Shown: in pieces, positions 35,688 to 47,450 of the stretch | How the letters are laid out: each line of letters starts with the position of its first letter | Position numbering within the stretch: the first letter of the stretch is position 1 | Source of the DNA: Berberis thunbergii | Lineage: Eukaryota; Streptophyta; Magnoliopsida; Ranunculales; Berberidaceae | Length of the DNA stretch: 64,000 nt | Reading direction: 5' to 3' | Assembly: GCA_003290165.1 (NCBI GenBank) | Contig: QNQO01000544.1 | Location: 62,001-126,000, forward strand | Notes under the pieces: model-generated | Told to the model about the DNA's origin: nothing | What the model saw: only the letters and a program-made list of their open reading frames with translations | The model's database searches: none | Translations under genes and position numbers: made by a program

Positions 35688-38600
35688 TCAATCTGACTTC
35701 TTGCCGCTGACGAAAGTGCCTACAGTTTTGAACCAACGCATAAGATTCCGATGATCTTTAACATATAGCCATGCTTGGAGGAATGGAAATAGACTCTCAT
35801 TAACACCACGTTCCTCCATGAAACCATGCAGTGCATCCTTCGTTCTCTCCTCAAGGTCTCTGCAACCAAATCAGCTCGAAGTTACATAAGCAATAAATAT
35901 GCATGCAATAGATTATCGAAATAAACAATAAAAATTGTAGCATGTAATCTTGTTTTCCATTTAGTGAGGAACATTTCAGAATATCTTTATGGAGTAAGGT
36001 AGTGCATTTTTATAAATTCTACACTACAAAAAACCAAAGCTAAATTAGAACTACGACAAACCCTAAATAAGAGATAAACAAAGCTTAAATTTCATTCAAT
36101 CAATTCACCAACTACAATCATCACTTCTATGCTTACTTATAAGCTTAGTAGCTTCTTGGGCAGCAATCTAATCTAACCCTAAAAGTAATTTGGCTAATGC
36201 CCTAATTAATATGCGTTTTATTATATTTGGACCAATTACAAATAATAATAATTAATTACCCACTTAATCAATTTTTGAGGTTGAGGCCATTGTCATAATA
36301 ATTTAGGGTACTCGTAGAGTTTAGAGGAGATTTCATATTCCATTTGGCTATCCTCTCATTGTCTTAGGGGATAAGTAGCTTCTTAGAATCTCTAAGGGGT
36401 TATGCTGTTGGATCACTTGTTGCATCATAGGCTATGTCAGTCTTCTTTTCTGATTCAACTCAACAAAGTTTAGGACAGATGACAAGAACAGAAGCCCTAC
36501 TTCAAACAAAAAATTGATACATGAAAACAGTATTGAAGATATCTTGATACACCCTCAATATATGATGACTTCTAACCCGATATCTAGTGAAGATATCATA
36601 ACTTCATGTCTGCATATATCGTCATATTTGTCGAAATAATCTACAATATCAAATTTTATCCTAAAAATCTTGGATCTATATACCCCATCGATAACGAGTT
36701 TTTTTATCACTGCATGAAAATGCAACAGTATGTGGTCTGAACCTTTCCAATTTGTACAGTCACCTCATCATGTTGCAAACACAATGCCAAAATGAAATTT
36801 TCCATATGAATATTTAGGTTCTTTATGGATATCATAATTTTGCCTATACTACTTTCAAGGTCTTGGAAACAACTATTGTTGCTCAGTCCATTCAACAACT
36901 TTCCAAGGAGCACCTTTGGAAAGCAACGACCAGTATAGCAGTACTTAAACATGGCTAATAGCTAAGATAAAAGCAAGGAAGCACAAACTCTTCAAAAAAA
37001 TTTCCGTATCCGTGTCCAACACGTATCTGACACCGACACTCGCTCGACACGCCTCTGAACCCGTCGGACACGTGGTCAACGTATCGGCAAGTGTCAGACA
37101 CATAGTCAATGTGTCAGACACGCCTCCGATACACTAGGAACTTGGTTCGGACACAATCAAGACTCGACATATTTCTTCTTTTTATTTTTTACTTTGAGAT
37201 GTGTGCAAATAATCACCTAATTTAATGATTTTTTATCCATCTGAAGGGAATGAATCTTTCAATTGAGATTCAAGATAAATAGGGCAAAAAGCCACTAAAC
37301 CATAGAGATAGTATATGTTTTTCTTAATATTTGCTTATTCTCTCCTCTACTCTACTATATTTTTTTCTTACAATAAGGTTTCATCTTCTTCTCCACCTTT
37401 GTACCTCTTCTACTTGATTTTTATTTCAAAGTATTTTTTTTCTACTTGCAGTTGCAACAAAGATAAAGATACTATAGGAAGACAATTTATAGATTATTTT
37501 TTATATTTATATTTATATAACTTATTAAAAAATAGTATGACAGTCCCTGAGTCCTAGTTTTTGGAAAATTGTCAAGTAGACGTGTCGTGTCCGTGTGCGT
37601 GACCATGCATCCTTGGATAGAAGTTCTAAGGACCCCAAAATGCTGCGAGGATGACGAGAAGCCTGATCAAATGACATAATGCAGCAGCAGACAACTAATA
37701 GATTTTCCCATGTAATTTACAGATAAACACAATAAGGAAGAGATGACATTTTTCTAAACGGGAATTTAGGAAACACTGGCATTAATAACTAGTAAGACGA
37801 TCGAGAAACTCAACTGAGCTCAGCTCAAATCAAGGATGCTCGGACACGGATACGACACGGCGACTCGGCAATTTTCAAAAAAATAGGACTCGGCGACACG
37901 GTCAAACTTAATTTTTTAATATATTTTTTTTGTAATTCATAAGAACATAAAATCACAAATAAATTAATAATATTATTAAATAATCCAAACATATCAATAA
38001 AATATTCAAATTCATTCATTCAAAAATACAAATGCATCATAAAGTCAAGCTCAACTACTCAAGTCATACTCATAAAGGCTAAAGCATAAACAATATAATT
38101 TCATTAACTTGATAATGTAAATTGTTGCACTTGTCTAAGTTGTATGGGGGAGATTTTGGCACAAATAGCTATCCCACAGCTTGTTATCTTCAACAAGTGG
38201 TCCTTCAATCTAGTAAGAGATCCCGTATACTCTTTCTGACAAAAGTTACACTGCCATTTAAGGTTTCTCCCACCTTCACTTGGTCTTCTTATTATTGTCA
38301 CATGCGTCCAAAAATCATCTCCAGTTACTTGGCCTAAAATCAGTTTTAGTTTCTTCTTTAGTTTTCAGCCAATAGGTGCAATCTCAAATATGGGGTATTT
38401 GAAGTATTTCATGCATGCTTTCAGTTTAGGAGACTTTGACCATGTTTATGTTAAGGTTGATACATTCACTGCTCAGTGCTCACACTTCAACCACGTGATG
38501 CTGAGCTATCCTGATATACAACCCACCACCATATCAAATAAAATCAAAGTAGTTCACCCTCTGTCCCTCTCCCATTCTCGCCCATCCCCAAACCAAATAA

Positions 38601-41600
38601 ACAACAACCAAATAAAGAAGAAGAATAACCAAATAAACTCAAATTTAGGAGAACCAAAAGGAAGCCATTCAAGAGAAAATCTCTGTTGGAACTCAGATAC
38701 AGGCTCGATCTCTCCCTCTCTCTAGCTCCGTCCGTCCTCTTTGATCGATTTCTCCCTGTCGATCTCTCCCTCTCTCTAGCTCCGTCTGTCCTCTTCGGTC
38801 AATTTTTCCCTGTCGATCTCTCCCTCTCTCTCTGTCAATCGATCGACAGATCTGGACATATCTCTTCCTCTCTCTCTGTCGATCGACAGATCTAGACAGA
38901 TTTCTCCCTCCCTCTGTCAATCTCTGGTTCAACCCTCTTTTCTCCTCTTTCTCTCTGTAATTTGGGTTTGAAAAATGGGGGAAGGATCGATCGAAAAGGA
39001 TAGGGTTTGTGGGAGGAAGGATCGATCGATCGATCAAAGAAAATCTGATTTATTTGCAAAATTTACAAAAACCGTGTCCGACCGTTTCTGGCCGAGTCTG
39101 GACCGTGTCCGGACCGTATCCAGGCCGTGTCCAAACCAGTCAACAAATTTTGACCGTTGACTCCGTGTCCAGCGCGTGTCAGGCGCGAATCCGTGTCCGA
39201 CACACATTTGACGCGAGATACGGAGGTTTTTTAGAGAGTCGGTGCATCCTTGGCTCAAATAACCTCTCAAGGAGAAAACCTAAAAAATGTTTCTACTACT
39301 TAATTTCCGAAAATTAAAGTCAACTACTTATCAACAAGTTCTTTCTCTAACAATCAAATTCCATCCAACTGCAAAGTCTTATGAGAGGCAGTGTCAGGCA
39401 CTTTGGGAGATAAGGGAAATGAGATTGGAGAAAACCTTGTCCTTTATAGATAAGGTAAAATGACGGGGAAGCGTCTCTAGTAGAATTCAAGGCCCGTAAA
39501 CGATGCACTTAGAACATGGTCATGCTACCATTCATGGGTATACGCTTGACCAACTTTGTCAGAAGGTCTTCAAGACGTATGATGGCTTTTCATAACTCCC
39601 ATTGGTAAGGAACTCTGAAATGCCACCCTTTCCCTACACCACCTCCTAGCCAACTAAACCTCGAATCTAATGCCACTTAGCCAACATAAACTTTTTGATG
39701 AAAGAGATTTTATTGAAACTCCACCAGTTCCATCAAGATATCAACTCTACCACTTAAACCAAATGGAACAAATGGGCACCTATTTGATAATTCAAAAAAC
39801 CAAGTGATGGTGAACTTCTAAGGTGTACCTACAAGGTAACTGAAAAGAGATCAAACGAATGGAAGTTGTTTATACATAAAATTTACATCCCGCATGTCCG
39901 GCACATGATGGGACAGCACTTGCTAAACATGTGTCCGAAGCGTGTTTGTTGGCACATAATTGTGAGAAAGGTAATATATGGTAAATCGAATGATATGTCA
40001 GTACAGTATGATCATGTCAGTACAATATGACATATAAAGCCCATGTTTATGGTCTATTTAGACATGAGAGTGGCATATTATGTTAGGGGTGCAAATAGAA
40101 TGAACCAAAGGGAACGGAGTAGATGAAAATCAAATTGCTCACTAGGAAGGCATGTTTTTTGTGTGACTAGGTTTTCTTTCCTTGGTTTCGAATGCTTTAC
40201 TTCTTTTGCATTTTTCCTTGGGCTATCTCATTCTTCCTTGTATAGTTATATGTTTTCGTTTATTCCATTGGCTACAACTAACTTAAATGAGTCAATAACC
40301 TGCCCATCCCGAAATTGGCTAAATATCCTTTTGCATAGATTCAAAGGATGTGGGATCGATCCAAGCAGGGTCCAAAAATTAGGATGAAACTACTCTAATG
40401 GAATGATCCATTGATAGAAGATTTAGATAACTTATAAACTCTAAATTTCTCCTTTTTATTTTTTATTTTCAATTTTACTCCTTGTTTGCAAATAAAGCAT
40501 CTGGGCTATACAATCATTTTCTCTTGTATGTACATATACCTCCCTCCCATTTGGAAAGGGGTTAGACGATTGTTCAATGAAAAGTAATTGAGAGATGTAT
40601 CTCTTTGTTGCAATCTTCTATATCATCTACATTCCAAGGTTCCTCCATTTGATCCAATCCATCACTGTAATGATGTAATCCTTAGATCTAAAATGATACG
40701 CATTAGATTTCACCCATCCATAATTAGATTAGTCCTCTGATTGTCAACCCCCTCAATTTTCATCTAATTAATCACAATCTCCTAAGATCCAACCATTTAC
40801 CCAAACCCTTTTTGGACCCTCCATTTGTTGCAATTTTTCCATCCCTGCACCTAATCCACCATTAAATCCCCCACTTCTCTAAGATCCAATCCGTGTAGCT
40901 TGAATAGAGCCCATACCAAATTTCTACTCATTTAGTTTATTTTTGGAATCTACTCTGCTCTCCGAGATGTCAACCCACTGCCACTGAAATATATTCGAAC
41001 TTAACGACGGAAGCAAAATATGGCACTTTGAGCCATGCTCTGATGCACGGACTCTTCGAAAAACCCCCGTTTCGAGAGTCGAACATGGACTCGCGTCCGC
41101 CACGCGGTCAACAGTCAAGACACTTTGACTGAGACCGACTCGGCCAGTGTTTTTTTTTCCTGTTTTTCTTGGGGTTTTTTTTTCTTTTTTCCTGTTTTTC
41201 TCTGCTGATTTTCGAAAGTAGTTTGTGAAGAAACACCAAGTTCTACTGCACTCAATTGCAATCGCCAATTCTTCGATTCCTTCAGTCAAAGAGAGGGGTT
41301 GCTTTAATTAGAGCACATCTTCACATCGTACTCAATCTGAGGGTTCTTGACTTCTTGACTGACATTTTCATTTGATGGTACATCAGGCATCATCAAGGTC
41401 GTTTCTTCCCTCGCTCTAAATTAGATACAATACACAAAAAAATGGTATTTTGCTATATAATTTCTCAGTAATTTGATTTATATGTTTTTGATGATTAATT
41501 TGTTCTTAGATACACAATTACACACACTATTTTGAAACAATTTGTAAATTAGATACACTCCCCAGTAAATTTTGACTATTCAAGCATCTCTGTAAATTTT

Positions 41601-43481
41601 TCTCTCTTGTTAAGCTTTCATCTTCTAGCTTCAAAAGTAAAAAATTTAAACAATTTTAAGCTTTACGTTGTTGTTTATGTTCATTAGTTATAAAAATATA
41701 AAAATTAATACAAAGTAAAGTTTGACTATTTCGCCGTGTTGCCAAGTCCTAATTTTTTGAAAATTATCGAGTCGTCGTGTCGTATCCGTGTCCGTGCATC
41801 CTTGGAGTCATGTAAGTTCAGAATAAAATGGTATATATTATGTGCACTTAATACTTATACCTTCATTTTGAACATAAAGTGTTCACGGTCAGATGTAAAA
41901 TTGGGAAACACGCTAAAAAGAATTTGGGAATGATCCCTTCCACTGATGGTTAGAGAAAATGCCACATTCTGGACAAATGGGTCTTCCTGACGACTGAACC
42001 AAATTCCAATTACGAGACCTCTTCTCTGAAAGCATCTCTAAAGCTCCACTCAAAAACTTCCAACCAGATCCTTCTGTACCATGTGGATACATATAAACCA
42101 AAGTTAGCTTGATGAAACCAGAATCTCATCACTTTAGTTTTACCAGAATATTGGATAAGTGTCCCATGTTTGCCCAATTCATAGAGCTTCTCCATCTCCT
42201 AGTCGGAGCTCACCCATTTCTCAAAACAGTACCATCAAGCTCCCTTGACATCCGTTTTACACCTTTATTCTTGATCGGCACCTTGGCTTTCATTTTCGGG
42301 CTAAAATCCAAGATTGCCAAGCCCTCGTCTCCCTCATTCTCACAGTTAACTCTCAGCTAGGAAATGCAGTTTGAGCCTTCACTGTCCATTAACATGGGTT
42401 TTGGCAATAGTTTCAGGTGCAGGATAACTCATGGCAAAATGCTTATGTTATAGCAACGGGGTGGTGCAGACGTGCAGTCATTTTGAATAAACTCATTATA
42501 CCATCTTTATGCTTCAACTAAGTCATCAGTAACAACCTATAAATAACACTGAGACCTACCATAAACATTTTCAAAGGAACTACACCACCTAACTCTTTCA
42601 GTAATAAATAACCCAATCTCATCAAACGAATTGCAATTCACTTCAATAACCAGTTCCACAATCCCAAATGCCACATTAGTACAAACAGTTCATATGACAA
42701 GACAGTTTCCAAAAGTATAGTCTCTAGTAGTACTTTGATTTTCAATGCACAAAATTACTAGAAACCAACTTTGCCACTAAAATTTATTTACTTCTACTCT
42801 AGAGCCTTTTCAGGTGATTACACACTACAAAGTCCTCTTTTTTTTTAATCTACAACAGCGTGAACAAGCATAAAGAAAACACTTGTATAAAGAAAGAATA
42901 GGAAGACTCACTGGAAAGTTGGGCCACCGTATTTCTTGGTAGCAGCTTGGAACTGTGCAGTACCGAGCTTCGGCCGCATTGAAACCGAGTGAATACCCAT
43001 TGCATCAGGATAAAGCCCACAAAGAAAATGAAGAGAATCCGCCTTCCCAGGCTTGGAAACATCGACATGAAGAAACAACTGATTTATCTCATCTCCATCT
43101 ACATCATCCTCTCCACCACCAGGAACAATGTTAGCTAACCTCATCACGGTGATGTTAATCTCTTCTTCGCCATAGCTTCTCTGAAGAACGGGTCCGTCGG
43201 CATCGAGCGCGCCCTTCACGACCGTGAACGGGGCCGGAGGGCTCACCTTCTGTGAAACACGAAGTGGATAGAATGTTAGTGGAGAGATAGTGAGTTGTCT
43301 AGGGTTTTGGGTGGGGTTTTACCGGTGGCGGAGCCATTTTAGAGACTTCGAGATAGTGTTCTTTGAGCGAGCGGAGGACGATAGAGTCCACGGCGGAGGA
43401 GACGCTGGTGGTGGTGCAGGAGTGGCGGTGTGCTGAAATGCGCCATGGTTGTAGTGCGGGTATGAAGAGCTTCTTCCACAT
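35688..43481 (-). CDS. Mitochondrial p32/MAM33-family protein, three exons
   Basis: Exons in reading order are 43481-43323, 43249-42912 and 35859-35688 (TGA). Donors are GTAAAA and GTGAGT; acceptors are CACAG and TTGCAG. Intron phases are 0 and 2, and the product is 222 residues. I chose the Met at 43481 because MWKKL...PALQ followed by an Arg/Ser-rich stretch looks like a mitochondrial presequence; an in-frame Met at 43574 is possible. Then come DSIVLRSLKEHYLEVSKM, EEINITVMRLANI, FLHVDVSKPGKADSLHFLCGLYPDAMGIHSV, and in the last exon RTKDALHGFMEERG and AWLYVKDHRNLMRWFKTVGTF. This is the acidic p32/MAM33 fold, which forms trimers in the mitochondrial matrix and has been tied to mitochondrial translation and RNA functions. 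Intron 2 is 7052 bp and holds three hAT elements. Confidence 0.9.
36974..37615. mobile_element. hAT element 1 in the MAM33 intron
   Basis: The ends are CAAGGAAGCAC and, on the minus strand, CAAGGATGCATG. The flanks are GATAAAAG (36966-36973) and GATAGAAG (37616-37623), an 8-bp duplication with one mismatch. GTGTC and GACAC words are frequent near both ends. The right 70 bases match the ends of the two neighbouring elements (TTTTGGAAAATTGTCAAG...CGTGTCGTGTCCGTG). It has no coding capacity. Confidence 0.85.
38104..38301 (-). pseudogene. BED zinc finger fragment of a hAT transposase
   Basis: The frame reads WQCNFCQKEYTGSLTRLKDH, then LLKITSCGIAIC. This fits the plant hAT BED finger: W.C..C....GS..R.K.HLL....GI..C. 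BED fingers bind the subterminal repeats of the element. No hAT dimerisation or catalytic motif follows, so this is a remnant. Confidence 0.7.
38705..38840 (+). repeat. 54-bp tandem repeat inside hAT element 2
   Basis: TCGATCTCTCCCTCTCTCTA begins at 38705, 38759 and 38813. The first two 54-bp units are nearly identical and the third decays into CTCTCTGT and GATCGACAGATCT words. Confidence 0.8.
41038..41804. mobile_element. hAT element 3 in the MAM33 intron
   Basis: The right end on the minus strand is CAAGGATGCACGGAC; the left end is CTCTGATGCACGGAC, so the outer few bases have drifted. The flanks are GAGCCATG (41030-41037) and GAGTCATG (41805-41812), an 8-bp duplication with one mismatch. 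The right 70 bases match elements 1 and 2 (AAGTCCTAATTTTTTGAAAA, then the TCG-rich tail). It is non-coding. Confidence 0.82.
41913..42200 (-). pseudogene. Possible LINE ORF1-like fragment in the MAM33 intron
   Basis: One frame contains YMYPHGTEGSGWKFLSGALE, resembling the P.G....GW..F...L segment of some plant LINE-associated ORF1 proteins. Neighbouring frames carry related pieces, suggesting frameshifts. The match is short and recalled from family pattern only. Confidence 0.28.
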
Positions 43482-43894
43482 CGCTCTCTCTGTGGAGTGT
43501 GTCTTGTCTGCGTGGTGTTTGATTTGGTTTCCAAATGAACTTGGCGCGGAGAAAGAGAGATGCGGAAGAGCCAAAGCCTAAAAGTGCATTTGCCTTGCGA
43601 GTGTTCGGGAGCTTGCATTTGGCACCCACGGTTTATTGGATGGTAAACTCCATGCAATTCTCACGGAACCACCACAAAAGTAATGTAGAATACAGTCGAA
43701 GGTGGTGGATGTCCACCTGTAAACCCAATGGTTGCATTCTTTCTCATACTGCACGCTATGAGGGAGGATAAGTTTCGCTTGTACGAATCTTAGGGATCAT
43801 GCTTTGGTTAGTTTGATCTTGCCTATTGATAATACATCAAATAAGATTATTGATTCATAAAAAAATCGTTCTTCTGTGAGTCATGTAAAACAAT
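43482..43894. other. Upstream region of the MAM33 gene
   Basis: This region lies between the start codon of the minus-strand MAM33 gene and the left LTR of the Tat-type element at 43895. It should hold the 5' UTR and promoter, but I see no clear TATA box. The promoter space is therefore short: about 410 bases separate the start codon from the retrotransposon. Confidence 0.5.
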
Positions 43895-44410
43895 TGTTAG
43901 ACTATCAAGGATCACATTTTTAGTGGCCGAAGGCATTCCGATGCTTAAGTCAATAACTCTGTTGGAATAATGATGTAAATATGGACAAAACTCAGTTAAA
44001 ATTGCATACCTATGTCAAATGTTCTCTTTACCTTTTATAATGATCGTGGTTAACCCGTGACTTAAGCATGTGAGGCGCAACAGAATGAAATGTTTCTTGT
44101 AACAGTCTCCTCCTTAAAGGAGATGCATTCGGAAAGGCGTAACTCCATCCACGACTCTTTTTGGTGCAACGTTCATCTTCTTTATAAGAGAACTCGTGTC
44201 GGGTCCGGATCCGGGCTCTGATTCTTTTGGGCCTGAATTTAGGCTCTGTTTATGTTTTCTCATTAGCGGACCTCGTTTGGGCCTCAATAGTTAGTTTTAT
44301 TCTTTTTTGGCTTTACGAGCTGACCCAATAGACTGGACATTATATCCTTGTGATGAATCTCTATGCCACATGTACGATTGTAATGATCGTTCTATTTTGA
44401 TGTAGCATCA
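43895..44410 (+). mobile_element. 5' LTR of the Tat-type retrotransposon (copy 3 of the LTR family)
   Basis: It starts TGTTAGACTATCAAGG and ends near TGTAGCATCA, so it has the TG...CA shape. It shares ordered landmarks with 7671-8163 and 25524-26010. Gag-like reading frames follow on the same strand from about 44.5 kb. I could not identify a primer binding site after it, so the right border is approximate. Confidence 0.6.
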
Positions 44411-44730
44411 ACTACTTCCCCCTTAATTAGTGGGTATGTTTGTGTATCCACTAACTGTGTGGCGGTTTTGCTTTTGATTGCAACATTACGGCTCATTTAG
44501 TGTTCTTGCTATTTGTTGCTGCTGTTATATCTCCGGTGTTCCATCCGCCTGTTCGTTTTGGTGCAATTTTTGGGATTTCGTGTCGTTGTCATACCTTGCA
44601 AGTTCTCCCAAGAACGGTCCTTTCATTGCTCGTTCCTATAAAAGGAGAAGTTTGTGTATGCCATGTTTCCTTCTGCATTTCCTCATTTCTGATTGTTAAC
44701 CATTTGATTCCTTGCATTAGTTCTTTAGTC

Positions 44731-45420
44731 ATGTCTAACTTCAGGGTTTTGGGTGGCGATGCTCTTGATGCTTGCGAAACGTTCTTTATGCTCAAGAGGG
44801 CAACACACGCGACTCAGGACATTATTCATCACGACTACTCGTTGCCAACCGATCTGGAAATTGTTCTTCCCGGAGAAGGGGACAGTCATTGTTGTCCTAA
44901 GCATGGGCACATTGCTTTGTATCCCGGTATGTTCCACTCAGGTTTCAGGCTTCTAGTTCCTACTATCGTCTGGGAGCACTTGGATTTGGTTGGTATTGTT
45001 CCGGCTCAATTGGTCCCTAATGGTTGAAAAATAATGATTTCAACCTTAGCGAGGGCTGCCTCGGCTCGTATCCCCGTGAATACTAGGGTTTTGCATTCTC
45101 TGGTAGGGTTCAGTGTGAACCCTAATCACAACTGTAGTTTGTGTTCTCCTATTTGTTTTGAGAACCTATGAAAGGAGTATGCGGGCTTGTCGAGGTCCTG
45201 GTTCTATGCCTCTCTTTCTTCCAATCACTTTAGGTTCCGTGGGAATCAGATTTTGCGATCATTTCGGGAACCTAAGAAGGTCAAATTGTCACTGTCTTTA
45301 GAATAGCAGGAGTTATGTCGTCGCCTTTGTGATCCTCCCCAAGTATCAGTGGAAGACTTTCTCACTACAAATGCCATTAGCCGTGGTGGTTTGCTTTCAT
45401 CGGGTAGGGTAGGTCTCACT
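44731..45420 (+). pseudogene. Gag-like N-terminal region of the Tat element
   Basis: Pieces such as PGMFHSGFRLLVP and APAQLVPNG-like text (here VPAQLVPNG) match the LP..PF....L......P.QL.PN.W pattern of the plant putative gypsy-type transposon domain. The frame is broken by stops soon after, near 45027 and 45170, while related residues continue. It has no function left. Confidence 0.5.
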
Positions 45421-45778
45421 TCAGAGGTTACTGTTGCACGCGTTGGTGATGTAGGAGTCAGCTTCCGTCTCTGTTCGAGGCCCTAGGAATATTGGTTTAG
45501 TTGTTTAGAAAAGGAAAGTTCGTAGGCCTCCTAGCTCCTCCAAGATGTTGACCATGAGTTCTGGTCGTGTCTCGAAGAAGAAAAAGTTTGTTTCCTCCGT
45601 CCTTGAATCCGCCAGGACCCCCTCTCATCTTGTTTCTCTCCATAAATGAGATCGTGGTTCAGGGAATGATTCTTCTGCCCGCGAGGATGAGGAGGTAAAT
45701 CGAGTTCTCGAGATAAGTAAGAAGGAAGTTTTTTGTCCGCTGGATGACCATGAGAAAAAACTTGTTGCTTCTTGTGGC

Positions 45779-46440
45779 TTGCCGGACTCTGTCGGTCTTT
45801 CAATGAAATACTCCACAAATCTTCAATCTGGCGAGGAAAGATACGACATGATGCCCAATACTGATCCAAAGATGACCATCGAGACAACCGTACCTACTGG
45901 AAAAGAGTTCCAACAGGTAACGGTTCAGACATATCTAACGTCATGGGGAATTCCCTCAGATCCCTGAGTGGGGATGCTTATGGCCCAGATGAACCGCGTG
46001 ATCAAGATGATAGACAGGATCATCCGAGACCTGCAAGGCATCGGCTTTCGAAAAGAAATCACTCAGCTTAAGAGACACCGAACTAACAATAGTTCCAAGT
46101 GCAATCAAGGAACGTCCGAAAGTCTACAACTCAAAAAGCCTAAATACGGGAGAATGTTCTCGACTCTGATAGCGAGTCGGGCGAGATTCTTGAAGCTATG
46201 GCAGGAAGAGAAGATGTCAAATGGTTGTCGAATATGAGAGGAGATCTGGAAAAGTGAAGCAAGAACAAACATTGCCTATTCCACAACTATTACGGCCACG
46301 ATACCGAAGATCGTCGTAGCTTAAGGACGAGATTGAACGCCATATCAGAGAAGGACGACTCAGAGAATTCGTTGAATTCGATGGCGAAACAATCATTTCA
46401 AATGAGCAAGCAAAAGAAACGATCTATGTCTTGCATGGCA
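45779..46440 (+). pseudogene. Gag C-terminal region of the Tat element
   Basis: The phrase KHCLFHNYYGHDTEDRRSL at about 46270-46325 corresponds to the conserved Tat gag motif K.C..H...GHDTE.C..LK. The Cys after GHDTE is replaced by Arg. The upstream gag frames are interrupted by a stop near 45967. Confidence 0.55.
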
Positions 46441-46570
46441 CGAGCGGGGAAAATGAGCAGTCCAATCGATCCCGAAAGCGTATAGTCGGAGACTTACGTA
46501 CAAAGATCGGATTCCAATAACCATCTGCACAGTGTGCAAAAAACAATGGAAAAGATTCTAACCTTCTCAA

Positions 46571-47030
46571 ATGAAGATGCTGATGGGGTTAATTTTCCCA
46601 CACAATGATGTTTTAGTGATTTCGGTCATGATAACTAAATGGGAAATCAAAAGAGTATTAGTCAACACCGGCAGCTCGACCAACCTCTTATACCTAACAT
46701 CTTTCCGAAGGATGTGGTTCACCACTGAGATGCTTTCACCAAGCGATCAATCTATGGTAGGTTTCAGTGGGGAACAATGTTACCCACTGTGAATGATTCA
46801 ACTACCAGTCGAAGTGGGAAAGCCAGGAAAGCAACGAGTATTAATGACAAATTTTCTCGTCGTCGACGCTCCTGTTGCGTTCAACATGCTACTCGAGGGA
46901 TCGTGGATACACAATATGGGTGCAGTCTCCTTCACTATGCACCAATGTGTGAAGTACCATACCAACAATGGCATCGAAAGAATAAAAAGAGACCAAACCA
47001 GCGGCCCGGGAGTGTCATTTTTCCGCAATT
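46571..47030 (+). pseudogene. Aspartic protease of the Tat element, catalytic Asp lost
   Basis: FPHNDVLVISVMI is followed by RVLVNTGSSTNLLY. Tat proteases normally have V(D)TGSS or V(D)NGSS there, and this copy has Asn at the catalytic Asp. The later LLEGSWIHNMGAVSFTMHQCVKY region is also present after one stop near 46792. A retroviral-type protease cannot work without that Asp. Confidence 0.7.
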
Positions 47031-47450
47031 AAGACTCCTCATAAATAGCAATTACCACAACGATTAAAAGAGTCTTCACAATAACTTGATGAAACGAGTT
47101 CGGACTCTCCGAACGACAATATGGCTCCAACCAGTCCACGAGATCGACCCAACACCGAGCAATCGGAAGAAAAACGGTCGAGGTCTACTTAGACAACGAA
47201 TTAGAAAAGGTAGTCCGAATTGGCACAAAGATACAACCCAAACTCGCCAAGGAACTGATCCAACTACTGAAATATAACCAAGATGCTTTCGCTTGGACGA
47301 TGAAGGACATGGTGGGAATAGATCCATCCATCACCTCCCACAATTGCAAGTGAATCCAGATAAGAAACAGTTCAACAAAAAAGAAGATCGGTGTCCTCGA
47401 AACGCAATCAGGTAATAAACGAAAAGGTGCACCGACTGCTCAGCGCATGA

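Larger units (their letters stand above)
37831..39252 (-). mobile_element. hAT element 2 in the MAM33 intron, with transposase remnant
   Basis: The left end CAAGGATGCTCGGAC and inverse right end CAAGGATGCACCGAC match at 13 of 15 positions. GCTCAAAT flanks both sides exactly (37823-37830 and 39253-39260). CGTGTCC and GACACGG words recur in the outer 100-200 bases at both ends, the layout of hAT subterminal binding repeats. At 38104-38301 on the minus strand is a BED-type zinc finger fragment. A 54-bp tandem repeat starts at 38705. This is the largest and best preserved of the three copies, but most of the transposase is gone. Confidence 0.9.

Noticed and set aside
38693..39037. Arg/Asp-rich frame with repeated RDRQG and RSVDRQRER text
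   Set aside because: It is a translation of the 54-bp tandem repeat and CTCTCT tract inside a hAT element.
43299..43657. Other minus-strand frames over MAM33 exon 1
   Set aside because: Only the frame with the presequence and LRSLKEHYLEVSKM joins exon 2 in phase; the others are shadows.
44411..44430. Primer binding site after the Tat LTR
   Set aside because: No TGG-starting tRNA complement is visible at the expected position, so none is annotated; the LTR border itself is approximate.
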